A model generated the notes under the pieces. It was not told the origin of the DNA. It ran no database searches and was given only the letters and a program-made list of their open reading frames with translations. From the NCBI GenBank assembly GCA_016789495.1, contig JAEUOJ010000039.1, positions 1 through 62,929 on the forward strand: a DNA stretch of 62,929 nt, read 5' to 3'. Shown piece by piece: positions 17,856-31,362 of this stretch (its first letter is position 1; the number at the start of each line of letters is the position of its first letter). The position numbers were made by a program, and so were the translations under genes. The stretch comes from Accumulibacter sp. GTDB lineage: Bacteria > Pseudomonadota > Gammaproteobacteria > Burkholderiales > Rhodocyclaceae.

Positions 17856-18042
17856 GCGTCATCACGACATCGCTTCCGTGATATATACCACCACGCTTAT
17901 CGAACACGTTGACACCAAGCTGCTGGGGCGTAGACTATTTATCGTTGGAACAGCGACTTGGCGTTTGATTTGTCATTGATGGCTCAGATCAGCAAAACCG
18001 ATGCCCGGCCGTATTTGCACCAACAGCATAATCACCAAAATC

Positions 18043-18064
18043 AGGCCGCATAAGCACACGGCCT
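18043..18064 (+). terminator. Possible terminator after the metal transporter operon
   Basis: AGGCCG/CGGCCT, a 6-bp stem with a 10-base loop, is followed by ATTCTTT. It is weak, and lies only 34 bases before the next start codon, so it could instead affect that gene's leader. Confidence 0.3.
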
Positions 18065-18098
18065 ATTCTTTGCACCACTACGTTCGGAAAGGTGACCC

Positions 18099-18506
18099 AT
18101 GAGTGTGGCGATCAACGATCTTAAAGGCATGAATCCCGATATTTTGAAGCATCTCAAAGAATTGGGAATTACCAACAATGAGCAGCTTCTGGAAGCGACG
18201 AAATCGCCCGAAGAGCGCAAGACATTGGCGTCGAAGCTTGGCATCGAAACCCGTCCGCTGCTAGAGCTGGCCAATCGTGCCGACCTCTCACGGGTCAAAG
18301 GGGTCGCCGGCGTTTACTCGGATTTGCTCGAACAAGCCGGCGTCGACACGGTCAAGGAACTGGCCACGCGTCGTCCAGATAACTTGCACGCCAAAATGGC
18401 TGAAGTGAATCAGGCAAAAAACCTGACCGCCCGTCTACCCACCCAGGAAATGGTCGAAAGCTGGGTCACTCAGGCCAAGGATTTGCCTAAGCTTCTGACG
18501 TATTGA
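18099..18506 (+). CDS. DUF4332/helix-hairpin-helix protein
   Basis: A 135-residue soluble protein with two tandem helix-hairpin-helix-like units: about residues 5-55 ('LKGMNPDILKHLKELGITNNEQLL') and 65-110 ('RVKGVAGVYSDLLEQAGVDTVKELATR'). This is the DUF4332 pattern. Such HhH units usually bind nucleic acid without sequence specificity, but the family role is not established. An AAAGGTG ribosome site precedes the ATG. It is monocistronic and convergent with the peptidase cluster. Confidence 0.8.
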   Translation: MSVAINDLKGMNPDILKHLKELGITNNEQLLEATKSPEERKTLASKLGIETRPLLELANRADLSRVKGVAGVYSDLLEQAGVDTVKELATRRPDNLHAKMAEVNQAKNLTARLPTQEMVESWVTQAKDLPKLLTY

Positions 18507-18537
18507 TTATCTCTACTCGATCACGAACAGGCTGCCT

Positions 18538-18756
18538 CTATGGAAGGAAACTGGTCGTGATCGGGTTTTGATCGCTGAACGAAACATTCAGACGCTGTCG
18601 TCCGTAGATCCAGCGCAAGGGCATTTGACCAGACGATTCATCTACGGGCGACTGAGCGCTCGGCTCTTCGCACTGCCGATTTTCTTGACTCGCTGATTTT
18701 CCCTGATCACCCCAGGTCGGATTTTGTTCATCCTGGTCGTTTTTTTCATCAAGCAT
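18538..18756 (-). CDS. Small hydrophilic hypothetical protein overlapping the M15 peptidase end
   Basis: A 72-codon frame whose ATG overlaps the last codons of the peptidase gene (TATGCTTGATGA arrangement). The product is polar and Glu/Gln/Ser-rich with no membrane segment. A further ATG six codons upstream is in frame. No ribosome site or homologue is recognised. The overlap suggests coupling, but this may be a chance frame. Confidence 0.3.
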   Translation of the reverse strand: MLDEKNDQDEQNPTWGDQGKSASQENRQCEEPSAQSPVDESSGQMPLRWIYGRQRLNVSFSDQNPITTSFLP

Positions 18757-19360
18757 AGACCGGCGACTGATCATCGTGTCTGCTACGCAGCTCGGCGAGC
18801 ATTTGCTTCTCGTTCAGTTCAGCGGCCCATGCCGGACGAAGTTGAAAATGGGGTTGATCCTTGATCGTTTTCCAATTGCCGCCCCATTCGAGCCCCATGT
18901 CGACGCCTAGCACGCCAACGGCCTTGTACTTGACGGATTCCCCGAGATACTTGTTTCCTTCGAAGACACCGATATCGAAGGCAATGCCAAAATTATGATT
19001 CGACTGTCCGCCGCGAGCATTGGTGACGATCGATCCCGGCGCGGTTCGCCCCTGGGCATACAGGGCGTCCTGCTCCTGATAGGTGCGCAAGCCACTGAGA
19101 ATTTTTATCTTGATCCCGGAAGCGGCCGCTTTTTGGACCAACGCTCTGGCATAGGGTTGAACTTCCGGCAACAGCGTGGCGATGATTTTCTCGCTGCGGT
19201 CATCCACGGCAGTGATCGCCGCCGCCGGCTTCGCGCCATTGTGATCGTTGTTCCTTATCAGTCGCTCGTAAATCGCCGCCCAGGTTTGTGGTCCGGCTTT
19301 GCCGTCAACCTCGACGCCTAGCTCTTGCTGAATGGCTGCAATCATTTCATCGATTCGCAT
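18749..19360 (-). CDS. M15-family D-Ala/L-Ala-D-Glu peptidase with peptidoglycan-binding N-terminus
   Basis: A 203-residue hydrolase. Residues 1-35 form a short peptidoglycan-binding-like segment ('GVEVDGKAGPQTWAAIY'). The M15C catalytic domain follows, with the zinc ligands of 'SNHNFGIAFDIGV' (HxxxxxxD) and the C-terminal 'QPHFQLRP'. It is similar to endolysin/CwlK-type enzymes that cleave peptide cross-links in the wall. No signal peptide is present, as in phage-type or holin-dependent enzymes. The ATG at 19360 has GGAG six to seven bases upstream. It lies downstream of the ATP synthase terminator on the same strand. Confidence 0.85.
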   Translation of the reverse strand: MRIDEMIAAIQQELGVEVDGKAGPQTWAAIYERLIRNNDHNGAKPAAAITAVDDRSEKIIATLLPEVQPYARALVQKAAASGIKIKILSGLRTYQEQDALYAQGRTAPGSIVTNARGGQSNHNFGIAFDIGVFEGNKYLGESVKYKAVGVLGVDMGLEWGGNWKTIKDQPHFQLRPAWAAELNEKQMLAELRSRHDDQSPVYA

Positions 19361-19678
19361 GATTGACTCCTGTCGACAAAACGTTGAGTGAGTCCGCGAA
19401 ACGGACGATAACGATCGCGGACAACCGTGGCCTGTCCGTGTGTATGCAGCACCAGCAAACGACCGGCCAGTTGATGATGGTACCCTGTTTTGATCTGGGC
19501 AACCGAATACGCCGTATTGCCAGGGACAAACACCAAACATTGGCCAATTAACGGGCAACCTCTCACAATTTCCCCGTTGGGCTATTTAATATCAATCGCT
19601 AGATTCGCACGGCCAGCCAGCAGCAACTCCCAGCCTTGCTTGGCGTTGATTGAATTGATCCGGATACCCAAAGGAAAT
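19361..19678. other. Intergenic region without a recognised gene
   Basis: About 320 bases between the peptidase start and the ATP synthase terminator. It should contain the peptidase promoter (minus strand). No convincing coding frame or RNA was seen. Confidence 0.45.
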
Positions 19679-19716
19679 CGGGGAGACAAGTCGACGGCTG
19701 ACGACTCGTCTCCCCG
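19679..19716 (-). terminator. Terminator of the ATP synthase operon
   Basis: A perfect 9-bp outer stem, CGGGGAGAC/GTCTCCCCG, encloses an inner GTCG/CGAC stem. On the minus strand it is followed by ATTTCCTTT. It starts 21 bases after the atpC stop. Confidence 0.8.
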
Positions 19717-19736
19717 TTAGACAGGGCGATACTGAC

Positions 19737-20162
19737 TTAGTGTTGCCGATTACGGAGTTTCTTGATGGCTTGCAATTGCGCGACAGCTTGCGCCAACTCG
19801 GCTTCAGCCGTCGCCAGACCAACATCCGAGCCACGATTCTTCAGTGCTTCCTCAGCCCGTCGTTTGGCTTCCAGCGCTTTGGCTTCATCGAGATCGTTGG
19901 CACGGATCGCGGTATCCGCGAGGACGGTGATCATCGCCGGCTGAACTTCCAACATACCGCCCGAGACATAAACCAACTCGTATTCGTCGCGACCCGGAAT
20001 TTTCAAACGCACGGTCCCCGGTTTGATCCGGGTGAGCAACGGGGTGTGCCGCGGATAAATGCCCAGCTCGCCCGCTTCGCCGGGAAACACCGCAAAATCG
20101 GTTTCGCCGGAAAAGATCAACTCTTCGGCGCTCACCACATCGACATGGACTCTGATGGACAT
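19737..20162 (-). CDS. atpC: ATP synthase epsilon subunit
   Basis: A 141-residue F1 epsilon subunit. The N-terminal beta-sandwich spans about 1-85 ('[38 protein letters not shown]' region), followed by the C-terminal helical hairpin ('[14 protein letters not shown]'). It links gamma to the c-ring and can inhibit ATP hydrolysis. It is the last gene of the atp operon, followed by a strong terminator. Confidence 0.96.
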   Translation of the reverse strand: MSIRVHVDVVSAEELIFSGETDFAVFPGEAGELGIYPRHTPLLTRIKPGTVRLKIPGRDEYELVYVSGGMLEVQPAMITVLADTAIRANDLDEAKALEAKRRAEEALKNRGSDVGLATAEAELAQAVAQLQAIKKLRNRQH

Positions 20163-20236
20163 GATTTTTTCCCTTGCTACCTGATGAAGTCGCCGTTACC
20201 ACTGCTCGCAGCGTAACGGCGACATAGTGGTCGCCC

Positions 20237-22538
<2,302 letters not shown>

Positions 22539-22557
22539 GGCAAACCTCCTCGATCGA

Positions 22558-24096
22558 TCAGGCCAAGCCGGCCTTGAACTCCTCAATCGCCTTGGTGAGC
22601 TTCTGCTCAGCGTCGGCGTCAAGATCTTTGCTGGTCTCGATCTTGCTGATGAGGTCGGCGTACTTCTGCTTGATGAAGCCATGCATTTGCTTTTCGGTCG
22701 CCAGCGCCTTTTTCACGTCAACATCATCAAAGAGACCTTTATTGACCGCGTGCAAGGTGATGGCCATCTCGGAAATCGACAGCGGCGAATATTGCGGCTG
22801 CTTCATCAACTCGGTGACCAGACGACCGCGATCGAGCTGTTTGCGGGTCGCTTCATCGAGATCGGAGGCGAATTGGGCGAAGGCGGCCAGTTCGCGGAAC
22901 TGGGCCAACGCCAGACGCACGCCGCCACCCAATTTTTTGATGACCTTGGTCTGCGCCGCACCACCCACCCTCGATACGGAAATACCAGCATCGATAGCCG
23001 GACGAATCCCGGCGTTGAACAGGTCGGTGTCGAGGAAGATTTGTCCGTCGGTAATCGAGATGACGTTGGTGGGCACGAAGGCTGACACGTCGCCGGCTTG
23101 CGTTTCGATCACCGGCAGCGCGGTCAATGAGCCTGTCTTACCCTTGACTTCACCATTGGTGAATCTTTCCACCCATTCTTCGGAAACCCGGGCCGCGCGT
23201 TCCAGCAAACGGGAATGCAAATAGAACACGTCACCAGGATAAGCTTCACGACCTGGCGGCCGGCGCAGCAGCAGCGAAACCTGCCGGTAGGCCCACGCCT
23301 GCTTGGTCAGGTCGTCGTAAATGATCAATGCATCCTGACCACGATCCCGGAAGTATTCGCCCATCGTGCATCCGGAATAGGGCGCGATGTATTGCAAAGC
23401 GGCCGACTCCGAGGCGGTGGCGGCAACGATGATGGTGTATTCCATCGCGCCGTTTTCTTCAAGACGGCGAACGACGTTGGCCACAGTCGAAGCTTTCTGA
23501 CCGACAGCCACGTAGATGCAGATCAGATTCTGACCTTTCTGATTGATGATCGTGTCAACCGCGACGGCGGTCTTGCCAGTCTGTCGGTCGCCGATGATCA
23601 ACTCGCGCTGACCACGGCCGATCGGCACCATCGCGTCGATCGATTTGAGACCGGTTTGCACGGGTTGAGAAACCGATTTGCGCCAGATGACGCCAGGCGC
23701 CACTTTTTCGATTTTGTCGGTCAGCTTGCTGTTGATCGGACCTTTGCCGTCGATCGGCTGACCCAACGAGTTGACCACACGCCCGAGCAGCTCGGGGCCA
23801 ACCGGCACTTCGAGAATGCGGCCGGTGGTTTTGACGGTATCGCCTTCACTGATTTCGTCATATTCGCCGAGAACCACCGCGCCGACCGAGTCACGATCGA
23901 GGTTCAACGCCATGCCGAAGGTATTGCCCGGGAACTCGAGCATTTCCCCCTGCATGACATCGGTCAGGCCATAAATACGGCAGATACCGTCAGTCACCGA
24001 TACGACGGTGCCCTGGGTGCGCAGATCGGCGCTGATCGCAAGATTCTCGATCTTGCCTTTGATCAGTTCGCTGATTTCGGATGGATTCAACTGCAT
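22558..24096 (-). CDS. atpA: ATP synthase alpha subunit
   Basis: A 512-residue non-catalytic F1 nucleotide-binding subunit with P-loop '[13 protein letters not shown]' (about 169-181) and the conserved '[31 protein letters not shown]' block. The start at [13 protein letters not shown] matches the family. It lies 10 bases after atpH and 19 before atpG. Confidence 0.98.
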   Translation of the reverse strand: MQLNPSEISELIKGKIENLAISADLRTQGTVVSVTDGICRIYGLTDVMQGEMLEFPGNTFGMALNLDRDSVGAVVLGEYDEISEGDTVKTTGRILEVPVGPELLGRVVNSLGQPIDGKGPINSKLTDKIEKVAPGVIWRKSVSQPVQTGLKSIDAMVPIGRGQRELIIGDRQTGKTAVAVDTIINQKGQNLICIYVAVGQKASTVANVVRRLEENGAMEYTIIVAATASESAALQYIAPYSGCTMGEYFRDRGQDALIIYDDLTKQAWAYRQVSLLLRRPPGREAYPGDVFYLHSRLLERAARVSEEWVERFTNGEVKGKTGSLTALPVIETQAGDVSAFVPTNVISITDGQIFLDTDLFNAGIRPAIDAGISVSRVGGAAQTKVIKKLGGGVRLALAQFRELAAFAQFASDLDEATRKQLDRGRLVTELMKQPQYSPLSISEMAITLHAVNKGLFDDVDVKKALATEKQMHGFIKQKYADLISKIETSKDLDADAEQKLTKAIEEFKAGLA

Positions 24097-24106
24097 GGAA
24101 AATCTC

Positions 24107-24643
24107 CTAGTTCTTGAGCGCCAATCGCAGGCTCTCCAACTTTCCGCTGACGGATGTATCGAGAACCTGATCGCCAATCACAATCTTGACGCCGCCGATC
24201 AATGACTGATCGACGACCACTTCGGCTGTAAGCCGGGTCTTGAAGCGAGTCTCCAGATCCGCAACCAAGGCTTTACGCTGCACATCGTCAAGGGGGAAAG
24301 CGCTATAAATCTTCGCTTCCTTGACACCTTCCTGGGCAGCCCGTTGGGCCTCGAAGAGACTGGCAATTTCCGGCAGAAAAGACAGCCGCTCACTGGCGGC
24401 GAGGACATCGATCAGATTGGTTCCGCCGCCATCCAATGCAGTGCCGGCCACCGATTTGAAGAGCGCGCTCTTCTGGGAGGCGGACAACTCGGGATTGCCG
24501 ATGCATGAACGCATCTGCGGATCCGTCGCAACGGAGGAAAGCAACGACAACCGCTCGGACCACGCCGCTAGCGCCTTGTTTTCCAACGCAATGCGGAAAA
24601 CCGCTTCAGCGTAGGGGCGCGCGATGGTAACGAGTTCGGCCAT
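24107..24643 (-). CDS. atpH: ATP synthase delta subunit
   Basis: A 178-residue peripheral-stalk subunit joining F1 to the b subunits. It has the N-terminal helical domain '[16 protein letters not shown]' and the C-terminal '[28 protein letters not shown]' motif diagnostic of delta. Only four bases separate it from atpF. Confidence 0.96.
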   Translation of the reverse strand: MAELVTIARPYAEAVFRIALENKALAAWSERLSLLSSVATDPQMRSCIGNPELSASQKSALFKSVAGTALDGGGTNLIDVLAASERLSFLPEIASLFEAQRAAQEGVKEAKIYSAFPLDDVQRKALVADLETRFKTRLTAEVVVDQSLIGGVKIVIGDQVLDTSVSGKLESLRLALKN

Positions 24644-24647
24644 GATT

Positions 24648-25118
24648 TCAGAGTTCCTGCTTGAGCGCGACCAGCATGTCGGCATGCGCCTTGGCGTCAA
24701 CCTCGCGCTTCAGAATCCGCTCGGCACCCGCCACCGCCAAATCGGCAACGCGACTGCGCAATTCCGCCCGGGCATGCTCGACTTGTTGAGCGATTTCCGC
24801 CTTCGACGCCAGAACCACCTTGTCGGCCTCGACCCTGGCCGCTGCCTTGGCTTCTTCGATCATCTGTGCCGCGCGCTTTTCGGAAGCAGCGATGATCTCA
24901 GCCGCCTTGGTTTTGGCTTCGCGCAAAGAATCGGCCGAACGCTTCGCGGCAAGCTCCAACTCGTGCTTACCACGCTCACCGGCGGCCAGCCCGTCAGCGA
25001 TCAGTTTCTGGCGATCAGCCATGGCTTTTTGCAGCGGTGGCCAGACGTATTTCATGGTGATCCAGATAAAAACACCAAACCAGATCGCTTCACCAATCAA
25101 CGTTGCGTTGATGTTCAC
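24648..25118 (-). CDS. atpF: ATP synthase b subunit
   Basis: A 156-residue peripheral stalk protein: one N-terminal membrane helix (about 8-27, 'IGEAIWFGVFIWITMKYVW') followed by a long charged coiled coil that dimerises and contacts delta. Length is normal. Confidence 0.96.
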   Translation of the reverse strand: MNINATLIGEAIWFGVFIWITMKYVWPPLQKAMADRQKLIADGLAAGERGKHELELAAKRSADSLREAKTKAAEIIAASEKRAAQMIEEAKAAARVEADKVVLASKAEIAQQVEHARAELRSRVADLAVAGAERILKREVDAKAHADMLVALKQEL

Positions 25119-25158
25119 GCTAACCTCCTGTCAATAGTCAATCCAAAGGAGCGGCAAA

Positions 25159-25437
<279 letters not shown>

Positions 25438-25515
25438 CTAATAAGACATGCCAAATGGGTTAAACAGGGACAACGTGAATCAAACTCGCAACCGGACATT
25501 CGCGGGAATTGACAA

Positions 25516-26298
<783 letters not shown>

Positions 26299-26309
26299 TT
26301 AGAGCGCGA

Positions 26310-26687
26310 CTAGCGCTGCTTGAGCAGCGCCATCCAATACACAAATACCGTTGCAACATAAGCCAGGAAGAGCGGCAAGGCTGCGAGCTGTGCGTATGTC
26401 TTGAATACCAGCGTAAACAACAAAAGGGTTACCGCAAATTTGTACCCTTCGGCGACCACCTGGGCGTTGTACGCTTGTTTGGCATCCCGGCCGTCCACAC
26501 CCGGCCGGCGCAGAGCCCGCCAAGCGTAGGCAAACCCGCTAGCCACGGCGATCAGCCCACCGAACACGGCAGAAAGCGCCGCATCGAAACCACCCAGCAC
26601 ACCCGACAACAAACCCGTCACCGCAGTCACCAGGAATTGCCATCGGAGAATCCAGCGGACCTGAGGATGCACAGCTAGCAATTCCAA
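26310..26687 (-). CDS. atpI: ATP synthase assembly protein I
   Basis: A 125-residue protein with four membrane helices, thought to aid c-ring assembly or magnesium supply. It is the first gene of the atp operon. The only starts available are TTG at 26687 (used here) or GTG at 26672; low translation is usual for atpI. The product is poorly conserved, and the assignment rests on position plus hydrophobicity. Confidence 0.85.
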   Translation of the reverse strand: MELLAVHPQVRWILRWQFLVTAVTGLLSGVLGGFDAALSAVFGGLIAVASGFAYAWRALRRPGVDGRDAKQAYNAQVVAEGYKFAVTLLLFTLVFKTYAQLAALPLFLAYVATVFVYWMALLKQR

Positions 26688-26817
26688 AACGGACGAAGGA
26701 TACCAGAGTCACCTGACGGAATCAAACCGCACATGCAAAAAAGTTTACTTCCCTTTGTAAAACCGGCCTTGCAGGCATTTTTTGCGTTGCTCAACCGCGC
26801 CTTCATGGTGCGGCGCA

Positions 26818-27657
26818 TCAATGGCGCAGGCGCTGCAATATTCCGTCCAGTTGATCGAGATCGCCGAACTCGATCAGCACCTTTCCCGCCCCACGCCGAT
26901 TGGCCCGAATGGCCACTTGCGCGCCCAGCAGATCAGCCAATTCTTCTTGCAGGCGCAGGATGTCGCGATCCGGCTTGGGCGCCCGGTTGTCTTTTGGCGG
27001 CTGCAGGGCGTATTGCACCAGGCGCTCGGTTTCACGCACCGACAGCCCTTTCTGCACCACCCGCTGCGCCATTTGCACCTGCGCGGCACCGGTCAGCGGC
27101 AACAGCGCTCGCGCATGTCCCATGTCGAGGCCTCCATCCATCATCAGTTCTTGTACCGGCGGCGCCAATTGCAACAAGCGCAACAGATTGGATGCCGCCG
27201 GCCGTGATCGTCCGACCGCGTCAGCCGCTTGCTGATGGGTCATCGAAAATTCGTCGATCAGCCTCTGCAAACCCTGCGCCTCTTCCAACGGATTGAGGTC
27301 TTCGCGCTGGATATTTTCGATCAACGCCATCGCCAGCGCCGCCTCATCGGGAATGTCGCGGATCAGGGTGGACAGTTCGCTCAAACCGGCCATTTGCGCC
27401 GCCCGCCAGCGCCGCTCGCCGGCAATGATTTCGTAGCGGTCGCCGCCGATCGGTCGAACGAGTACCGGTTGCATCAGTCCTTGAGCCCGAATCGAGGCGG
27501 CGAGTTCCTCCAGCGAACCGGCATCCATCCGGGTCCGGGGCTGGTATTTACCGGGCTGGAGGCAATCAACCGGCAAAACTCGCTGCTGCTCTTTGTGCTG
27601 GGTATCGCTGTCTGCCAGCAAGGCATCGAGGCCTCGACCCAGTCCCTTGATCTTCAT
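26818..27657 (-). CDS. parB: Chromosome-partitioning protein ParB
   Basis: A 279-residue centromere-binding CTP-dependent clamp. It has the N-terminal ParA-interacting 'KGLGRGLDALLAD', a ParB/Srx domain with 'GERRWRAAQMAGL' (about 97-109), a helix-turn-helix 'MTHQQAADAVGRSRPAASNLLRLL' region and a C-terminal dimerisation domain. It lies 14 bases after parA. No parS consensus was noticed in this window. Confidence 0.96.
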   Translation of the reverse strand: MKIKGLGRGLDALLADSDTQHKEQQRVLPVDCLQPGKYQPRTRMDAGSLEELAASIRAQGLMQPVLVRPIGGDRYEIIAGERRWRAAQMAGLSELSTLIRDIPDEAALAMALIENIQREDLNPLEEAQGLQRLIDEFSMTHQQAADAVGRSRPAASNLLRLLQLAPPVQELMMDGGLDMGHARALLPLTGAAQVQMAQRVVQKGLSVRETERLVQYALQPPKDNRAPKPDRDILRLQEELADLLGAQVAIRANRRGAGKVLIEFGDLDQLDGILQRLRH

Positions 27658-27671
27658 GATTGTCCTCCTCC

Positions 27672-28466
27672 CTAGTTCGTCGTTCGCACCGCGGACTGGA
27701 AGCGGCCGTGGTGACGAGCCAGCAGTTCATCCGCCAGCAACAAATATGCCTGCGCGCCTTTCGATGCGCGATCGAAGAAAATCACCGGCTTGCCGTAAGA
27801 AGGCGCCTCGGCCAAGCGAACGTTGCGCGGAACGATCGTCCGATAGACTTTTTCGCCAAAATGGCTTTCCAGTTCTTTCGACACCTGCTGGGTCAAAGTC
27901 GACCGCGGATCGAACATCGTTCGCAGCAAGCCTTCGATTTCGAGACGAGGGTTGAGATTGGCGCGAACTTTTTTCAAGGTGGTCACCAAATCGGTCAAGC
28001 CCTCGAGGGCGTAATATTCGCATTGCATCGGGATCATCACCCGGTCGGCGGCAACCAGCCCGTTGACCGTGAGCATGTTCAACGCCGGCGGACAGTCCAA
28101 CAAGACGAAGTCGTAATTGGCGAGCACCGCCTGCACCGCATCGCGCAAGCGGAATTCGCGTCGTTCGAGACTGATCAGATCGACCTCAGCACCGGCGAGA
28201 TCACGTGTCGCCGGCAGCAAGTCGAAGCCATAAGCCGTTTTCAGCCGGTTGTCGTCGATCGTTGCCTGACCGATCAGCACGGCATAGACGGTCAGCAAAC
28301 CCTTGAGCTTGGCGATTCCACAACCCGTGGTGGCGTTGCCCTGTGGATCGAGGTCGATCAACAGCACCCGCTGCGCCGCGTCGGCCAGACACGCGGCCAG
28401 ATTGACCGCGGTGGTCGATTTGCCGACCCCCCCTTTCTGATTGGTTACCGCCAGCACTTTTGCCAC
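27672..28466 (-). CDS. parA: Chromosome-partitioning ATPase ParA
   Basis: A 264-residue Walker-type ATPase with the deviant Walker A 'NQKGGVGKSTTAVNLA' (about 9-24), Walker A' 'LLIDLDPQGNAT' and Walker B 'FVLLDCPPALN'. It positions the origin region with ParB. The GTG at 28466 is preferred because GGGAGGAG lies just upstream. An ATG six codons earlier (28484) lies upstream of that ribosome site and would overlap rsmG. Confidence 0.95.
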   Translation of the reverse strand: MAKVLAVTNQKGGVGKSTTAVNLAACLADAAQRVLLIDLDPQGNATTGCGIAKLKGLLTVYAVLIGQATIDDNRLKTAYGFDLLPATRDLAGAEVDLISLERREFRLRDAVQAVLANYDFVLLDCPPALNMLTVNGLVAADRVMIPMQCEYYALEGLTDLVTTLKKVRANLNPRLEIEGLLRTMFDPRSTLTQQVSKELESHFGEKVYRTIVPRNVRLAEAPSYGKPVIFFDRASKGAQAYLLLADELLARHHGRFQSAVRTTN

Positions 28467-28480
28467 ATTCTCCTCCCTGT

Positions 28481-29113
28481 TCATGGCGAACCGGAACCGG
28501 CAATGATCAATACATGCCGTTCGCCGATCACTCCCGGAATCTGTAGCCGATGCACCGCCTGAACCATGACTTCGGCGGGTAGCGCAGCCAGTTCTTCGTC
28601 TGGCCGACGGCCTTTCATCGCCATCCAGCATCCACCGTCGCGCAGCAGATGGCGGGTCAGTCGGATCAACTCCGTCAGATCGGCAAAAGCTCGCGCGACA
28701 ATGACCGGAAATCCGGTGCTGGGCTGGTAATTCTCGACACGACCACAGTGTACGGCAATATTCGGCAACGTCAGCTCGATCGCGGCTTGCCGCAGGAACG
28801 CACATTTTTTCGAGTTGCTATCCAGCAAGACCAACTGCAAGCGTTCGCTGGCGATCGCCAACGGGATACCGGGCAAGCCGCCGCCGCTACCGACATCGAG
28901 CACCCTGTCCGCTTCGATGTACGGCAGCAAGGCCAACGAATCGAGCAGATGCCCGCTAACAGCCTGCGCGGTGTCGCGGAGGCTAGTCAGTTGATAGGTC
29001 CGGTTCCATTTGTCGAGCAGCGCCAGATAAGCCAGCAATTTCGCCTGTACCTTCGCCGGCAGTTCGAGGCCGAGACGCTGCACTCCCTCGGCCAATTGTG
29101 CCGACGGGGTCAT
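28481..29113 (-). CDS. rsmG: 16S rRNA (guanine527-N7)-methyltransferase RsmG
   Basis: A 210-residue SAM-dependent methyltransferase that modifies G527 of 16S rRNA. The SAM-binding '[17 protein letters not shown]' (about 71-87) and the '[11 protein letters not shown]' motif of GidB proteins are present. It overlaps the mnmG end by four bases. Confidence 0.96.
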   Translation of the reverse strand: MTPSAQLAEGVQRLGLELPAKVQAKLLAYLALLDKWNRTYQLTSLRDTAQAVSGHLLDSLALLPYIEADRVLDVGSGGGLPGIPLAIASERLQLVLLDSNSKKCAFLRQAAIELTLPNIAVHCGRVENYQPSTGFPVIVARAFADLTELIRLTRHLLRDGGCWMAMKGRRPDEELAALPAEVMVQAVHRLQIPGVIGERHVLIIAGSGSP

Positions 29114-31035
29114 GAGGCGAGTCGGGCGGTCGATGATTGGGGCAAGGCAGCGCCGCTGGATCGTTTCAGATGGACCAACAGGATCGAGATGGCCGCCGGG
29201 GTCACTCCCTGGATACGGGCGGCCTGGCCCAGCGTCTGCGGGCGATGCAAGCGCAATTTCTGCTGCACTTCGCGGGACAACCCGGGCAGTTGGTGATAGT
29301 CGAGATCCTCCGGCAGACGAGTTTCCTCGTTGGCCAGATTTCTCGCCACCTCTTCCTGCTGACGTTCGATATAGCCTTGATATTTGGCGGCGATCTCGAT
29401 CTGTTCGACGACTTGCGGATCGCTGACGCCGGCGGAAAGCGCGCCGCCCTGCGTTTGCAGGGTCATCAGCGCCGGATAGCTCACTTCGGGACGCCGCAAC
29501 AGGTCATGCAGCGTGTACTCGTGCTCGAGAGGACGTCCGAAAACACGGACCGCTTCTCCCTCCGCGAGCCGTGACGGTTGCACCCAGGTGCTCTTGAGTC
29601 GTTCCTGTTCGGCGGCGATCGCCTCCTGTTTGCGGCAGAAAGCCTCCCAACGCCGATCATCGACCAAGCCCAGTCGCCGACCGTGCTCGGTCAACCGTCG
29701 GTCGGCGTTATCCTCGCGCAGCGACAAGCGATACTCCGCTCGACTGGTGAACATCCGGTATGGCTCGGAAACCCCCCGGGTAATCAGATCATCGACCAAC
29801 ACGCCGAGATAGGCTTCGTCGCGACGCGGCAGCCAAGCCTCTTTGCCCTGCGCAAACAACGCGGCGTTGGCTCCGGCCAACAGCCCTTGCGCCGCCGCCT
29901 CCTCGTAGCCGGTGGTGCCGTTGATTTGGCCAGCGAAGAACAACCCGGTAATGGCCCGGGTTTCCAGCGAAGACTTCAATGCGCGCGGGTCGAAATAGTC
30001 GTACTCGATCGCGTAGCCGGGACGCAGCAGATGGCAATTTTCCAGGCCACGCATCGAGCGGACGATGGCGATCTGGACATCAAAAGGCAGACTGGTGGAA
30101 ATTCCATTCGGATAGATTTCATTCGTCGCCAGACCTTCCGGCTCGAGAAAGACATTGTGGCTGTCCTTGCCGGCGAAGCGGTGGATTTTGTCTTCGATCG
30201 ACGGGCAGTATCGCGGCCCGACTCCTTCGATGACTCCGGTGTACATCGGCGATCGATCGAGATTGTCGCGGATCAGATCATGGGTCCGACGATTGGTGCT
30301 GGCGATCCAGCACGGTAACTGCCGGGGATGCTGCTCCGCCCGGCCAAGAAACGAGAACACTGGCAGCGGCTGATCGGACTGCTGTTCAGCCAGACAGGAA
30401 AAATCGATCGTCCGGCCGTCCAGCCGCGGTGGCGTGCCGGTTTTCAACCGACCGACCGGCAGTTGCAATTCACGCAAACGCGCCGCCAGCGTACACGACG
30501 CTGGGTCACCCATCCGTCCGCCGGAACAGTTCGTCAAACCGACATGGATCAGGCCGTTCAGAAAGGTCCCAGCGGTGAGCACCACCGCGCGACTGGCGAA
30601 AGCGATGCCGAGTTGACCGACCACGCCGGTCACCCGGTCACCTTCCAGCCGCAGATCGTCGCAAGCCTGCGCGAAGATGGTCAGGCCGGGCTGATTCTCG
30701 AGACGCCGCCGAATCGCCTGCCGATACAGCACCCGGTCGGCTTGCGCACGCGTCGCGCGCACCGCCGGCCCCTTGCTTGAATTCAGAATCCGGAACTGGA
30801 TGCCGGCTTCATCGGTGGCCTCGGCCATCGCGCCACCCAACGCGTCGATCTCCTTGACCAGATGGCCCTTGCCAATCCCGCCGATCGACGGGTTACAACT
30901 CATGGTGCCTAACGTTTCGAGATTGTGCGTCAGCAGCAAGGTTTTCGCGCCCATGCGTGCAGCAGCCAGCGCCGCCTCGCTACCGGCATGCCCGCCGCCA
31001 ACGACGATGACCTCGAAGCTGTCAGCCAGAAACAT
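29110..31035 (-). CDS. mnmG: tRNA uridine-5-carboxymethylaminomethyl modification enzyme MnmG
   Basis: A 641-residue FAD protein that, with MnmE, installs cmnm5U at the tRNA wobble position. It has the N-terminal dinucleotide fold '[19 protein letters not shown]', the GidA signature '[22 protein letters not shown]' region, '[11 protein letters not shown]', and the C-terminal helical MnmE-binding domain. It leads the minus-strand mnmG-rsmG-parAB-atp cluster. Confidence 0.97.
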   Translation of the reverse strand: MFLADSFEVIVVGGGHAGSEAALAAARMGAKTLLLTHNLETLGTMSCNPSIGGIGKGHLVKEIDALGGAMAEATDEAGIQFRILNSSKGPAVRATRAQADRVLYRQAIRRRLENQPGLTIFAQACDDLRLEGDRVTGVVGQLGIAFASRAVVLTAGTFLNGLIHVGLTNCSGGRMGDPASCTLAARLRELQLPVGRLKTGTPPRLDGRTIDFSCLAEQQSDQPLPVFSFLGRAEQHPRQLPCWIASTNRRTHDLIRDNLDRSPMYTGVIEGVGPRYCPSIEDKIHRFAGKDSHNVFLEPEGLATNEIYPNGISTSLPFDVQIAIVRSMRGLENCHLLRPGYAIEYDYFDPRALKSSLETRAITGLFFAGQINGTTGYEEAAAQGLLAGANAALFAQGKEAWLPRRDEAYLGVLVDDLITRGVSEPYRMFTSRAEYRLSLREDNADRRLTEHGRRLGLVDDRRWEAFCRKQEAIAAEQERLKSTWVQPSRLAEGEAVRVFGRPLEHEYTLHDLLRRPEVSYPALMTLQTQGGALSAGVSDPQVVEQIEIAAKYQGYIERQQEEVARNLANEETRLPEDLDYHQLPGLSREVQQKLRLHRPQTLGQAARIQGVTPAAISILLVHLKRSSGAALPQSSTARLAS

Positions 31036-31274
31036 GGCAAACCCTATGAAATTTCGGCATTTTTGACCAGCCTGGCCACCCTTGAAAGAGCGCGATTCTA
31101 CGCCACATCACAGAAAGACAACAAGTTGCGACAACCTGGCCCGAGGGTTGACGACCGGCATCACTCCTTGAATGACCCGCCAACCCGGCATTCATCGCCA
31201 ATGACCCACCCTGCAACACGCCCCGCGATGTGCAACCAGGCACTGCCCAGAAATGGCAGAAATTTACCTCAAAC

Positions 31275-31293
31275 AATAATCAATCTCATTTAC
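31275..31293 (+). promoter_or_regulatory. Candidate Fur box upstream of the iron-binding protein gene
   Basis: AATAATCAATCTCATTTAC matches the 19-base Fur consensus at 12 positions by my alignment. It lies 69 bases before the binding-protein start in the 327-base mnmG/iron intergenic region (31036-31362). That gap otherwise holds no gene and must contain the divergent mnmG promoter. Iron-responsive repression would fit the transporter function. Confidence 0.4.
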
Positions 31294-31362
31294 AATTTTT
31301 CCACGGGTACTTACCATTGGCGTTTCGCCAACGGCTCGCATTCGTCAATGGAGGTTTCTTCA

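Noticed and set aside
26700..28500. parS centromere near parAB
   Set aside because: No sequence close to TGTTTCACGTGAAACA was noticed in or around parAB or elsewhere in the window by eye.
31036..31362. Possible oriC beside mnmG
   Set aside because: mnmG is often near oriC, but no DnaA-box cluster (TTATCCACA-type) or dnaA/dnaN genes are visible here.
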